Source: Ciona savignyi (lineage: Eukaryota; Chordata; Ascidiacea; Phlebobranchia; Cionidae). Taken from it: 64,000 nucleotides of DNA. The notes below the pieces were generated by a model. That model had not been told where the DNA came from, ran no database searches, and saw only the letters and a program-made list of their open reading frames with translations. The position numbers were made by a program, and so were the translations under genes. Each line of letters begins with the position of its first letter. Within the stretch, counting starts at the first letter, position 1. Of this stretch, positions 22,201-32,600 are shown one piece after another. The stretch lies in NCBI GenBank assembly GCA_000149265.1, contig CH003412.1, positions 37,226 to 101,225 of the forward strand, read 5' to 3'.

Positions 22201-22399
22201 CCAATAAGGTAAGGGTAATAGAGTTAGCTTTGGCAATTGAGATTAGGGTTTGGAGAACTATGTTTTTACTTTAAGTGAGGTTTCCTTTTTTCTATCTTTC
22301 AACTTTGACATTAACTAATTTAAGATGATAATAAAATTTGAATATCCAACAAGTAATAGTTAAGGTACCAACATTCTGATGTGTTTTGTTATTTTACAC

Positions 22400-22436
22400 A
22401 TACACACTAACACACACACACACACACACACACACG
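22400..22436. repeat. (CA)n microsatellite
   Basis: A run of alternating C and A (ACACACACAC…) in AT-rich intergenic DNA. A shorter similar run is at 17605-17625. Confidence 0.9.
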
Positions 22437-23271
22437 CAATAGGCAAATATATTTTCCGGATGTCTCTTTAATCTAATATGTAACTATACACTCCACTTGG
22501 TCGTCTGGGCTTATCAAAATAAAACTTGTACAGACTCCTATTAAGCTAATCGTTTCTCGGAAGACCAAAATGACGCTGGTCATAACGACTGTGAAATTGA
22601 TCGTGTAACCGCACACTTTTGTTCAAGGCTATATAATCCAACTGTTTTTTCTAATGTTTTGGTTGCATTTTTGCACACTTATTTCAAGAACTAAATAAAA
22701 CAGACAAGTATGGGGTAATTTGAAGTCATAGTATAAATAATGTCGTGCGGCTTTTTGTTCTATGGGTAAAAATATACGGACTGATTGAAACCCGTGTGCC
22801 CAACAACGGTGCGAGCCACTTCGACTAGTCACGTCGGTCGTCAGGCGTCGGTGACGCCTTTAGTGTAATGTTGAAGCGAGGCGTCAGCAACCGAAGCGTC
22901 AGGCTGGCGAACCCGTCAGCAACCAAGCGTCAGGCTGGCGAACTCGTCAGCAACCAAGCGTCAGGCTGGCGAACCCGTCAGCAACCGAAGCGTCAGTGCT
23001 AGTTAAGAGTGACAGAGATTTGAAATAGTAATAGATTGAGCCCGGAAAGTTAAAAAGTTAGACTATTCTGTATTATTACTACAACAGTATTTTCGAATCC
23101 TATTCTTGAATAGTTTTGATTAATGTTTACCTCATTAGTTTGTTGTAGTTAAATTCACGATCCTGAGAGATTCGAATCCGAAATAATTTTATTTTTGTGT
23201 GTGTAAGTGAGCGGTTCCATACAATACCGAGAAGACAACACTAAGAATGTACATCATGAACTTTAAACTTC

Positions 23272-23448
23272 TTGTTCGCAATCAAAAACAAATGGAAGAA
23301 ACTCAAGGAAACGTATCATGAATTCTGTGGCGGATTAAACAAATCTGGTGCAGCATCCCAAAAAGCTCTAGCTTGGCCATTTTTTGATTCAATGAACCGG
23401 ATATTTGCATCAAGAAGCGTGGTAGGTAGTTTTATCAACTATGGTACC
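23272..23448 (+). pseudogene. Myb/SANT- or MADF-like DNA-binding domain fragment inside the transposon
   Basis: The frame reads NKWKKLKETYHEFCGGLNKS, then GAAS…ALAWPFFDSMNRIF. This is the R.kW..L...Y….sGa….W.ff..m.fl pattern of MADF or Myb/SANT-like domains, minus the first helix. Possible downstream exon pieces are an acidic, Pro/Ser-rich stretch (SEPSTAATEHFFSSEPP at about 23775-23880) and a Lys/Glu-rich frame at about 24600-24740. The exon phases did not join cleanly by eye and no start was found. It is probably the decayed accessory gene of the surrounding element. Confidence 0.45.
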
Positions 23449-24147
23449 AGGGTACTGTTTTAGTCCAGCAATTTAAAATACAGCAACATGTACTTATGGC
23501 TTACAGCTATTTGGTAAGGGTATTGTATGACCCGATGCGACACATTTTCAGGTTCTTTTTCCGAGACTGTAAAAACTGTTTGGATGTTGGAAAAAGTGCT
23601 GGAAGTTGTGCCATGTTTTTTTAGAATATTGAAAAAGTGCCTTTTATTAGTGCCTGCATTTCTTACCATTAAATATTGTTACTTCTTTAATAGTACTGTA
23701 AAAGATAAACAGTTTGCACAAATTTAATTTTCTAGGCATGTGCGAGTGGTAGGTGTTGAATGTATCTCCATGGATTCTGAACCTTCAACTGCAGCCACTG
23801 AACATTTTTTTAGCAGTGAACCCCCATTACCACCGGTGAATGAAGATGAGGGCTGGCCCATCAGAAATGACCAAACAGACCAATGATATATTTATTTTAG
23901 AATCCATTGGTAAGTTTTATTCACTCCTATTATATTTATTTACTAAAGTAAATAGTTATACTACCTACCCGTATATTATCTAGTGTTTTGAATATGTTTA
24001 TAATCATAACCTAACATTCAATAAGCAATCTTCTTGAGAAGGCAGCTAAGTATTTATAAATTTAGGTACAGAGGCAAAAGCTTGTGATGAGAATAAGGGA
24101 ACAGAAAATTAGCCTCAGTAGTTGGCTGGAGTGTCAGGTAATGATTT

Positions 24148-24441
24148 GGATAGGATAGGATATTCATGTTTATCCCCGTGAATGGGAAAACCTAGGAGGT
24201 TATCACACGGGCAATCGTCAGATCACCTCGCGCCCATCGTCGGGTTACCGGAGCTATTGCAGTGTGTTGTATATGATAGACACGTTCCTTCAATTTGGTA
24301 GAACCCATTAATCCGCTGGGTTCAGGCAATGTCCGTAAAGTGCCTTGCCCAAGGACACAACCGACTAGCTAGCGACCAGTTTCGCACCTGCAACCTTTCG
24401 ATTGAAAGGCGACGCACTTAACCGCTGACCACCGGGCCGGG
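24148..24441 (-). repeat. tRNA-derived SINE, family 1 (full-length reference copy)
   Basis: Read on the minus strand: tRNA-like head with A box (TGGTCAGCGGTTAAG) and B box (GGTGCGAAACT), then a body containing CTAGCTAGTCGGTTGTGTCC, CATTGCCTGAACCCAGCGG, ACACACTGCAATAGCTCCGG and ATCTGACGATTGCCCGTG, ending in a TATCC repeat tail (TATCCTATCC). This is the best-preserved copy in the window and is inserted inside the long-inverted-repeat element at 22801-25884, so it is younger than that element. Confidence 0.93.
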
Positions 24442-26009
24442 TTTGGGCAGTGAGAGTTTATATCTAGGTCAATAGGGTCGACAAAAAGGAGACATAGCCA
24501 GAAGGTACACAACATAGAAAAATGCTCTTGCTTTAATTAAAAAAATTTAATTTTGTGTTGCTTTAATCACATATATTTTTTGGTTTCCAGCTAAAGAAGA
24601 GGGGGAGAAATGGGATAAAATGTGCAAACTTCTGTCAGAGGAAGGATAGAGCACTGATTGCACAAGAAAATAAAAAGATGATAAAGACTATTTCTGAAGA
24701 AAATGAAAAATTTATTGATGCAGTTTGTGCATTAAAGTAATGTCATGCTGTGCACCCAGTGCCTAACTTTATTTTTAATTCTGCCCAATACCTGGTTACT
24801 CACCCTTTTGCCAAATAGGTAACGTACATGTCAAGTATTCTAATAAAATTCTGTTTATTAAATGCAAGTGTGTACAATGCGAATTTCGCCACAATAAATC
24901 GTACAGAAAACTGTGTTGCTTATGGGTGAGGGGCAAGTGGTCTGTCTGTTCAGTTTGCAATCGTGTAAGACATGCTTCTATTCTGTTTGGATTCAACTTT
25001 GGCTGTTGCTGCCTCCTAGTGAAAAGAAAATGTAATACTAAATTGCTTTTAGCGGAAATCACACGACACATATACTATATATGTGTTTGTGATCCTTAAA
25101 GAAATCAAAAAAAGTATAGATAGAACATCATACCTACAACAAAGCACTAGGTAATATAATAAATAATTCAATTCTACATATTGCAAGTCGAATGTATATA
25201 TATAAGTACACTAGTTGTGTTAACTGAAATTAGACTGGGCAGCAGGTCAGGTGATAAAGTAAAAGCGATTACATGCAGTTGACAATACATCACATCTCTG
25301 CTGCCTTGCCACGCTATTCACACTCCTTGTGTTATAAGATATGATATGTATTAAATACTTAATCTAATAAATAAGAATGATGGTTTGGCACTTATCCCAG
25401 TATTGTTGGGAATAATCTAACATTATTATGAAACAGATAATTTTAATGATAATTAAGAATACTTTATTGAGCTTGGTACTCTCTTTTCATCTTTTACACT
25501 AGCCTACTTTCAACAACGATCCACGGTACAAAATACAAATTAGTAAATTACCGACATTCGCTAACCTGTTGGTTGCTTCCTACTCAGCTAAGCCTGACGC
25601 TTTGGTTGCTGACGGGTTCGCTAGCCTGACGCTTCGGTTGCTGACGGGTTCGCCAGCCTGACGCTTGGTTGCTGACGGGTTCGCCAGCCTGACGCTTGGT
25701 TGCAGACGGGTTCGCCAGCCTGACGCTTCGGTTGCTGACGGGTTCGCCAGCCTGACGCTTCGGTTGCTGACGGGTTCGCCAGCCTGACGCTTCGGTTGCT
25801 GACGTCTCGCTTTAACATTACACTAAAGGCGTCACTGACGCCTGACGACTGACGTGACTAGTCGAAGTGGTTACAAGCCTTCCTCCGTGTGCCTGTCGCC
25901 TGATCGAAACAACAGTGTTTCCAGTTTTACCTCAAGCTCATTTGAAAATACTATTAGTATTTTGTAAAAGTCGAATGTAAAAGCAGAAATTTCGCAATTG
26001 ATCATTTGT

Positions 26010-26130
26010 TTATCTCAGTGAATGCGAAAACGCAAGGGACGTTATAACATTAGAACATGGGTGATCGTCAGACTACCTTCTGATTATGTAAGGGGGAGTT
26101 CTCTACCGAGCAATTGTCAGATTACTCTCA
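26010..26130 (-). repeat. tRNA-derived SINE, family 1 (diverged 3' fragment)
   Basis: The landmarks 'gtttatctcagtgaatgcgaaaacgcaaggg' and 'gggtgatcgtcagactacct' match the tail half of the family in reverse orientation. A second partial echo, 'gagcaattgtcagattac', follows. Confidence 0.5.
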
Positions 26131-26145
26131 AAGTTCAAGATTGTT

Positions 26146-26275
26146 CGGTTGTGTGGCCGAATGGTTTACGCGACCCATACATATAACGACTTCCATACAA
26201 AAACGGTCCTAGTGACGGACTGACGGACCCACCATGGGTTCGAAACTTGGCGTGGTAAAAAAAGTTCAAGAGTTT
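26146..26275 (+). repeat. tRNA-derived SINE, family 2
   Basis: The tRNA-like head resembles Leu/Ser tRNAs: A-box region GTGGCCGAATGGTTTACGCG and B box GGGTTCGAAACTT about 85 bp later, ending in an A-rich tail. Its body has no similarity to family 1. Related copies are at 28070-28310, 30125-30220, 32075-32190 and 37790-37910. Confidence 0.7.
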
Positions 26276-26785
26276 AAAATCGTCTATAATGAATATGGTT
26301 TGACTGGCATATCCAGTCGCCAGATCATTGCGGAGACCGCGTTATCAAATCAGCTCAAAAATCTTAGAGATCCTAACTAGCATGCCCATAGTTTTTCCTC
26401 GACTTTTAAACTGTCAAAAAACCGTAAGAGGATTTATGTTAATTTTGTGGGTTAAATTGCTTTAAATGTGTTGCACAGTATTAGAGGTTTATTTTTTCTT
26501 GTTTTTTTCAACAAATTATATGTACCTTATATTTCAAATAATTAGAATAATTTTATTCCATTTGTTCTTTTTGTTTTAAGTTAATACATAAATCATAACT
26601 TTCGTAACAATTTGAACAGATTAATTTTTCCACCCCGAAATATTGGATTTTAAAGGATAATTAGGCCTGAAAATGCTAAAAAATGAGGATTTACTCCAAA
26701 TTTTCCAACTGAAGTTTTGCAGTCTATTTCCGTGTTTCAGTCTATGTCGTTGGTCTATCCCCTTGATTATTTAAGCAAACATAGC

Positions 26786-27004
26786 GGGTGCCTCTAAATA
26801 CCCAGTGTGGGCAGTGTGGCCATTGTGGGCACACTTGAAACCCTTTACCCTAACTCTCACCCTAACTCTAACCCTAACTCTGACCCTAAATCTGACCCTA
26901 ACTCTGACCCTAACTCTAACCCTAACTCTGGCACACTGCCCATACTGCCTACACAATGCCCACACTGCCTACACACTGCCCACACTGGGTATTTAGAGGA
27001 ACCG
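26786..27004. mobile_element. Inverted-repeat element with telomere-like internal array, 219 bp
   Basis: The termini are inverted copies of about 33 bp (shared core CCTCTAAATACCCAGTGTGG). A perfect 8-bp direct repeat, AACATAGC, flanks at 26778-26785 and 27005-27012. The centre is a degenerate CCCTAACTCT(A/G)AC array of about 80 bp that resembles interstitial telomeric sequence, followed by GCACACTGCCCATACTGCCT-like repeats. No coding potential. It is a MITE-like element carrying a telomere-like minisatellite. Confidence 0.85.
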
Positions 27005-27294
27005 AACATAGCAGACAAATAATGTTTTTTAATTTCTATTTTTCGACACGAAAAACTTGACCAAATTCAATAAATATTTTCACAGTTTGGTAAAAACGAC
27101 ATCTTATATGATATATAAAAATATTTCCATTTAATATTCATAAATTAAATATGTTTATGGGATAAGAAAATTTTTACAGTATATTCGGTATAACCCTATC
27201 TTACTGAAGATGTAACAATTATAATTAGTTTTACTAATGTCGATTTTCTGTGTTTTCTTCTTTCGTTTAATGTTTTTTTTTTAATGGTACGATT

Positions 27295-27415
27295 ACTTTG
27301 CGCCCATGGTGGAGGTATCGGAGCTTTTGCAGTGTGTTGTGTATGATTGACACGTTAATTCATTTCTTCTAGAATCCATCAATCCACTTATGATTCAGGC
27401 AATGTCCGCTTGGTT
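27295..27415 (-). repeat. tRNA-derived SINE, family 1 (middle fragment)
   Basis: 'gcgcccatggtggaggtatcggagcttttgcagtgtgttgtgtatgattgacacg', then 'gattcaggcaatgtccgct', all matching the family body in reverse orientation. Confidence 0.7.
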
Positions 27416-28069
27416 AAGTCTTTTTGTATATTTGTTTTTACTTTACAGTTAATTTGGCTTGTACCATGTGTGTTAATAGTCTTTTTTATATATATGTATA
27501 AAAGTGAACTTGAAGTAACATACCGCGTAAAGTCATTAAAATCCGAAAATCATATACTCCTGACATTACGTCATTAACTATTATTATCACAGCTGCCGTT
27601 ACTTGGTCTTAAATAATTGTCTGCGGTTTCAAAGGAGGTCATCGCTTACTAAGTAGCCTAAGGTCTTGTATATGACAATTACTGCAAGTTTATCTGGAAT
27701 ATATGTCGTTGTTATATATAATGATTTAACTTGCACTGGTAACAAGTTATATATATATATATATGACTTTGCTTAAATACAATTGGTGTAAGCAAACTAC
27801 TGGAATTTTGGGATGATAAAGAAGACACGAGTTACATTAAAGAGTTTTACATAGAAAGACCTCATGAAAATAGGGCGATTCCTAGAGTCGAGTATAGTGC
27901 GCTGGAAAGGCGCAGGTCGCATTAGGAGTTTACGTCAATAAACACGACCATACGTTTGTAAATAATTAAAAGCACTGGCGCTTTGTTCACTCGGTTAGAT
28001 TCACAAGAACCGCAAGGGATCGAAACAATCGAAACAAGTCGCTCGGTATTTGTTGTGTCCTGGTGTATT

Positions 28070-28310
28070 GTTATCTTGCGGCCGTTAATGTGACAATAAG
28101 GAGACCATCATGGGTTGGTAACTTATCCCGGTAAAAAAATATTATACATTAACGGTCTTGTGTCCGAATGGTTAGCTCGACCGATTCATATACAATAAAA
28201 AAGGTTTCAGTGACGAAATGGGTTCAAATTTAGTTCAGTAACAAAGATAGAACATACCCATGTGTGAACTACCGATCATGGGTTCGAAACTTAGCCTGAT
28301 TAAACCCTTG
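28070..28310 (+). repeat. tRNA-derived SINE, family 2 (two overlapping diverged copies)
   Basis: 'gtgtccgaatggttagctcgacc' (A-box region) with 'agtgacgaaatgggttcaaattt' (B-box region), plus adjacent 'gaccatcatgggttggtaactt' and 'gatcatgggttcgaaacttagcc' B-box-like ends, indicate two nested or tandem copies. Confidence 0.5.
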
Positions 28311-28704
28311 TACATGTCGTGACTTACTGGTCTTCAAACATACATCACAACTCGCATGGTCTGCATAGTAAAACTACGATCAACGGCAGGGTTTCGAACA
28401 TCTAATCTACACAGGAACATACCATGTAACATGTATGAATTACAATATGAACACGACAAAAGAGTGGAATAATGTGAAATCTTTGGATGATTTCATGGGC
28501 TCCATCACCTAAATGCTCATAACCGGTCACTAGCTCCTTATTCATTTGCAGTACCCGGCACATTAACCTCGTCGGAAGACATTTTGAATTCGGTTTTCTC
28601 TATGCTTGGGTTAAGATATTTTTGACCCAACGACGCTGTGGAAAAAATATCAATTATTTATGGATTACATATTAAAACGCATTACCTTAATTCTTGGTTA
28701 ACAC

Positions 28705-28990
28705 TGGGTTACACTGAGCAAGTTTAACATTGCACCAACCCAGTGGTATCTAATGAGTCGTCTAAATTATAAGTCATGTCTGATTATCCACACACTGTAA
28801 TATCCTAAGCAACCCGACTGTGGACATGAGAGTATTTATTAAGCACCTGAGCAAGCCACTTTACAATGCTCCAACCCAGTGTTATGTAATAAGTTATCTA
28901 AATTAAAAGTCACGTCTGGTTATCCACGCATCAATATATCACGCGTAATATCTTAACAAGCCGACTTTGGGCATGAGGTGTATTTACATT
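28705..28990. repeat. Tandem duplication, ~135-bp unit
   Basis: Two diverged copies share CAACCCAGTG(G/T)TAT, GTC(G/T/A)TCTAAATTA(T/A)AAGTCA and a CCGACT(G/T)TGG(A/G)CATGAG block, displaced by about 135 bp. No gene. Confidence 0.75.
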
Positions 28991-29652
28991 TTGAACATGA
29001 TCTAACCTATTCTAGTATAAATGAATGGTGATCAAAGTACCAGATCAATTAATACAGCCGATTCAGTTTGTTGTTTCTGCAACTATACAAGCCCAATGAG
29101 TCGCTTATTTCTTAAACTAAAGTTTTAAAAACCGATTGTTGTGCATTCAAAATATCGCCTGTAAAATTTCTATATTTTTAACGTTTTGTTATGTTAAACT
29201 ACAATCGATTTATTCGGTGAACCTACAATTGATTTATTATGTCACACTAGAATAATTTAAAAGGTTTGGTAATCCAAATTAATAATTTAATTCTACCTAA
29301 GGCTCGGCGACCACGTATGGTTATATCTATATTAATAAATTAATTTTCGTCACAGAAGTGTTTTAACAAATGCAGTTTTGCAGTCTTTTTTCTGTTTCCT
29401 AATATTTAATATTTATTTGCATGCGTTTATAGTAAAAATGTATAAAAAAATTAAGTATAAAAACCTAAACTAGCCGATAACTGTGGGAATGGGGTATAAT
29501 CATCTTTACCCGCACCCAACTTCGAGTCAACACAACCCGTTAAATAACTGCGTGCAGGTGAGTTTCACTTAGTGGCTTGACCAAGGGCATAAATAACCGC
29601 CAGCTATCGCCAAGTTTTAAACCTAGAACATTTTGACTAAAATGTGAAGTAC

Positions 29653-32600
29653 TCATCTACTATAACTTATTCTATCGAGCTGATTCAATATCTGAATGTT
29701 ACCTGACAGCTGGATGGGCGGTTTGGTCAGGTTGGTGAAATCGTTACGACCCTCAACCCAGCATATTGATGGGAAACCATTGAGCTCTTTCATCTTCATA
29801 ACGGAGAATTTGTTGTATTGGATGGATCGTCTTCTCTCCTTATCCGACCTTTTAGCTTCTTGGATACCGACGTTCGATTGCTGTAGATTAGTTGGTGGTA
29901 CACTCGCTCTGCGCGATCGCGGGTCAGAGGCTTTCCAAAGCTGTTTCAATGAAATACCCGCAACCGGCTTGTTGTCCTCGTTTTCAGATGAATGCGATTC
30001 GTCTAGATCTGTGGGTACGTTAATGTTACTCGATCAAGCCTAAAGTAATACTTGACACAGAGTATGAGGAAACAACTGGATGTTGTCTTTACTTGTCTAA
30101 GCATTTTTACATAAAATTCGGTATGTGAAACGGATGCGCTAAACATTCAGTTTCTTTACAAAAACTGTCTCAGTGACAGATTATTTTGAATTCGAAACTT
30201 GACCCAATAATTTTTTTTCTAACTTTATCGAATTCAACATTAAATCCAGTTGTAACGCTCGGCTTACCATCAATTGCGTCATTATTTTTTGCGTTTTCTG
30301 CTGCTCGCCCATTCAAAGCATTTTTGATGCGCGACTTTCTGCCAACGCGAAGTATCTTCCAAAATGCCTTGCTTAATCGTGCGTTATTCAAGTTGTAAAT
30401 GAGCGGGTTCATGGCGCTGTTACAGTATGCGAACCTGGGATGTTAAATGGCATTAGTTGGAAAAACCTGGAGTAGGATGGGGTAAGTTGGTTACAATTGA
30501 GGTTGGGTGTATTGCTTATGTATGATAAGTTGGGTAAGTTGGGTTGTCTGAAAGCGGTTGGGGGATAAAATGAGTTGCCTGAGTTTGGAAGGGCGGGGAT
30601 TAAGAATATCCTGGTGTTGAATGTATGGGTTATATGTGGGATGAGTATGGTCTTGGTTCGAGTCTTCTAACTTCCGCGTCGACGCACCGTTGGAATCTTT
30701 AACATAAGTTGCTCGCAAAGTTCGGTAAAAAAACATAATTATTTGGTAACCATGAAACGAGTTGGATTTGGTGAAACAGAGAGCACAACGGTTTTGCCGC
30801 ATGTTCGACAGTTGTTTAGTGTAAATATGAATACGGCTATTACTTTTACGTCATCACCGCACCACAAACTCTCACCATTCTAGAAACTTGAAGAGCTTGG
30901 GCGGAACAAAACACGTCGAACAAAGCGCCTGTGTGACGTAAGCTTGAAAGAATGGAAACCAACAAATGACAAAGACGCTAAGTATAATCCCGATCATAAA
31001 GTTGAGACGTTTCTGGCGTCGCATTGCAACAGAAAGCACCTGATTGGACAATATAAGTCAGGTCCTGGATACTTGGTGGGTTAGTGCGTCGGGAAGTTGT
31101 ATAGGAATAAATCGGGCCGCTGACAAGTTGTTTGGTAAGGCAAGACACTTAATCCACTAAGTCGTTTGAACGCCTAAACCCGGTGGGTAAATGGGTTGTA
31201 CTAAAATTGAAGAATTAACATTGTACCATTTGATTCGGCGTTGTAACATTTTTGCGTCGATGACGTTCCATACTGGTGGACCAATGTTTGATGAATAACA
31301 AAACCAATCGGGTGTTATATTTTCTTTTTTAACTTTAATTTATTATTCCATTTGGTCTGAATGCTCAACCACAGGGGTTTTATTCAGTTAAAAGAATTTT
31401 ATTCCATTATCGTTTTGTTTAACTTTTATTTTATTTCCACCGTAACTATCATCTTTATGGTTAATGTCGTCTTATTTAATTCTATTTAAACTAGTACTTT
31501 TTTATTTGATTAAGGATTTTTTATTTAAATAAGTCATTTTCTAATTGAATTGGTCAATTTTTATTTAATTAAGTTAATTTTTATCAAAATAAAGTATTTT
31601 CTATTTGAGTAAAGTTATTTTCTATTTAAATAAGTTATTTTGTATTTTAATTAGTTACTTTCCATTTAAAAAGTATTTTTTTACAATTTAATTTCTGTTT
31701 GAACAAGTCATTATCTATTTAGATAAGTTATTTGTTTCTGTCACAACCACTTTAAATGAAAGAATGTGAAAGTTTTTGAAACTCACGTTTCCGTTTCTTG
31801 CTTGTTTCCAAAGTATGTGCATGATCTTTCCATACGTCACGACCATTATGAAGAGTGGGATATAGAACGAGCCAGACACGCTGAAAAGTATATACCATAG
31901 CTCCGAAGAATGATGACATTCCGTTTCCGCCTGCGTGTTGGTGTAAGTAACCCCGTGCTCAGTTTATAAGTTTAGTTTAATTATTTTCGCACTGGTATTA
32001 AATAATAGGATATTACATGATCAGAAAACTGGGAAAGACGACAAACCAAACATATTACCCATATTGCGGATGCGGCTGCCAAACCTGCATTCTTAACGCG
32101 GACACATACACATTTCTATACAAAAAACTATCCTAGTGACAATCCTGTCACGGGTTTGAAACTTCGTCCGTTAAAAAATATCGTGAACTAAACCAACACA
32201 TACTGGTGGATACGTACCATAAATGCATTGGAGAAAATGAATGGGGGAATGCATACAACAGCAGACCAAACCCACGCCAGTACAACCATCATCACTGCTC
32301 GCCGAGTTCTTTTTGATCCTCTGTGATGTTTATTACAAATAATTATGTTTTGGAATGTCAAGAAATTTTTGGAAATTGCTCGCTGTGGTATAACAACTGT
32401 TGCGTTTAGAATGATTTGACGCAGATGCTTGCTCTAATTGAAAATTGTATACGCAAGCTAGAGGAATCGATTTAATGATTTTTTTTTAAATACGCGATTT
32501 AATAACGTAATATATTGCTATTAATGACGGTGTTAAATCTTTCCACCCACAAAGATAAATTGCTAAACCATCCATATTATGTAATGGTTTGAGCATGTTG

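Larger units (their letters stand above)
22801..25884. mobile_element. Long-inverted-repeat DNA element with minisatellite arms (~3.1 kb)
   Basis: Left arm (about 22816-22994) and right arm (about 25591-25870) are inverted copies. Both share CCACTTCGACTAGTCACGTC, GTCGTCAGGCGTC(G/A)GTGACG and CTTTAGTGTAATGTT, then tandem units of about 31 bp built on GCGTCAGGCTGGCGAACCCG. There are about four units on the left and about seven on the right. A perfect 9-bp direct repeat, CCGTGTGCC, flanks at 22792-22800 and 25885-25893. Long arms plus a 9-bp duplication resemble Mutator-like elements, but the extreme termini match poorly, so the class is uncertain. The interior carries a Myb/SANT- or MADF-like fragment and a younger SINE. 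No transposase was seen. Confidence 0.75.

Noticed and set aside
25621-25818. Frame of ATEASGWRTRQQP repeats
   Set aside because: Product of the ~31-bp minisatellite in the right arm of the transposon; no start or splice context.
26771-27022. Open frames (RVRVRV, TLTLTL, PNSNPNS) on both strands
   Set aside because: They arise from the telomere-like simple repeat inside the inverted-repeat element.
30491-30802. 103-codon minus frame between the TM6 and TM7 exons of the GPCR
   Set aside because: The TM6 and TM7 exons join directly in phase (LEW|FAYCNS), as in alpha2 receptors, so this is intronic.
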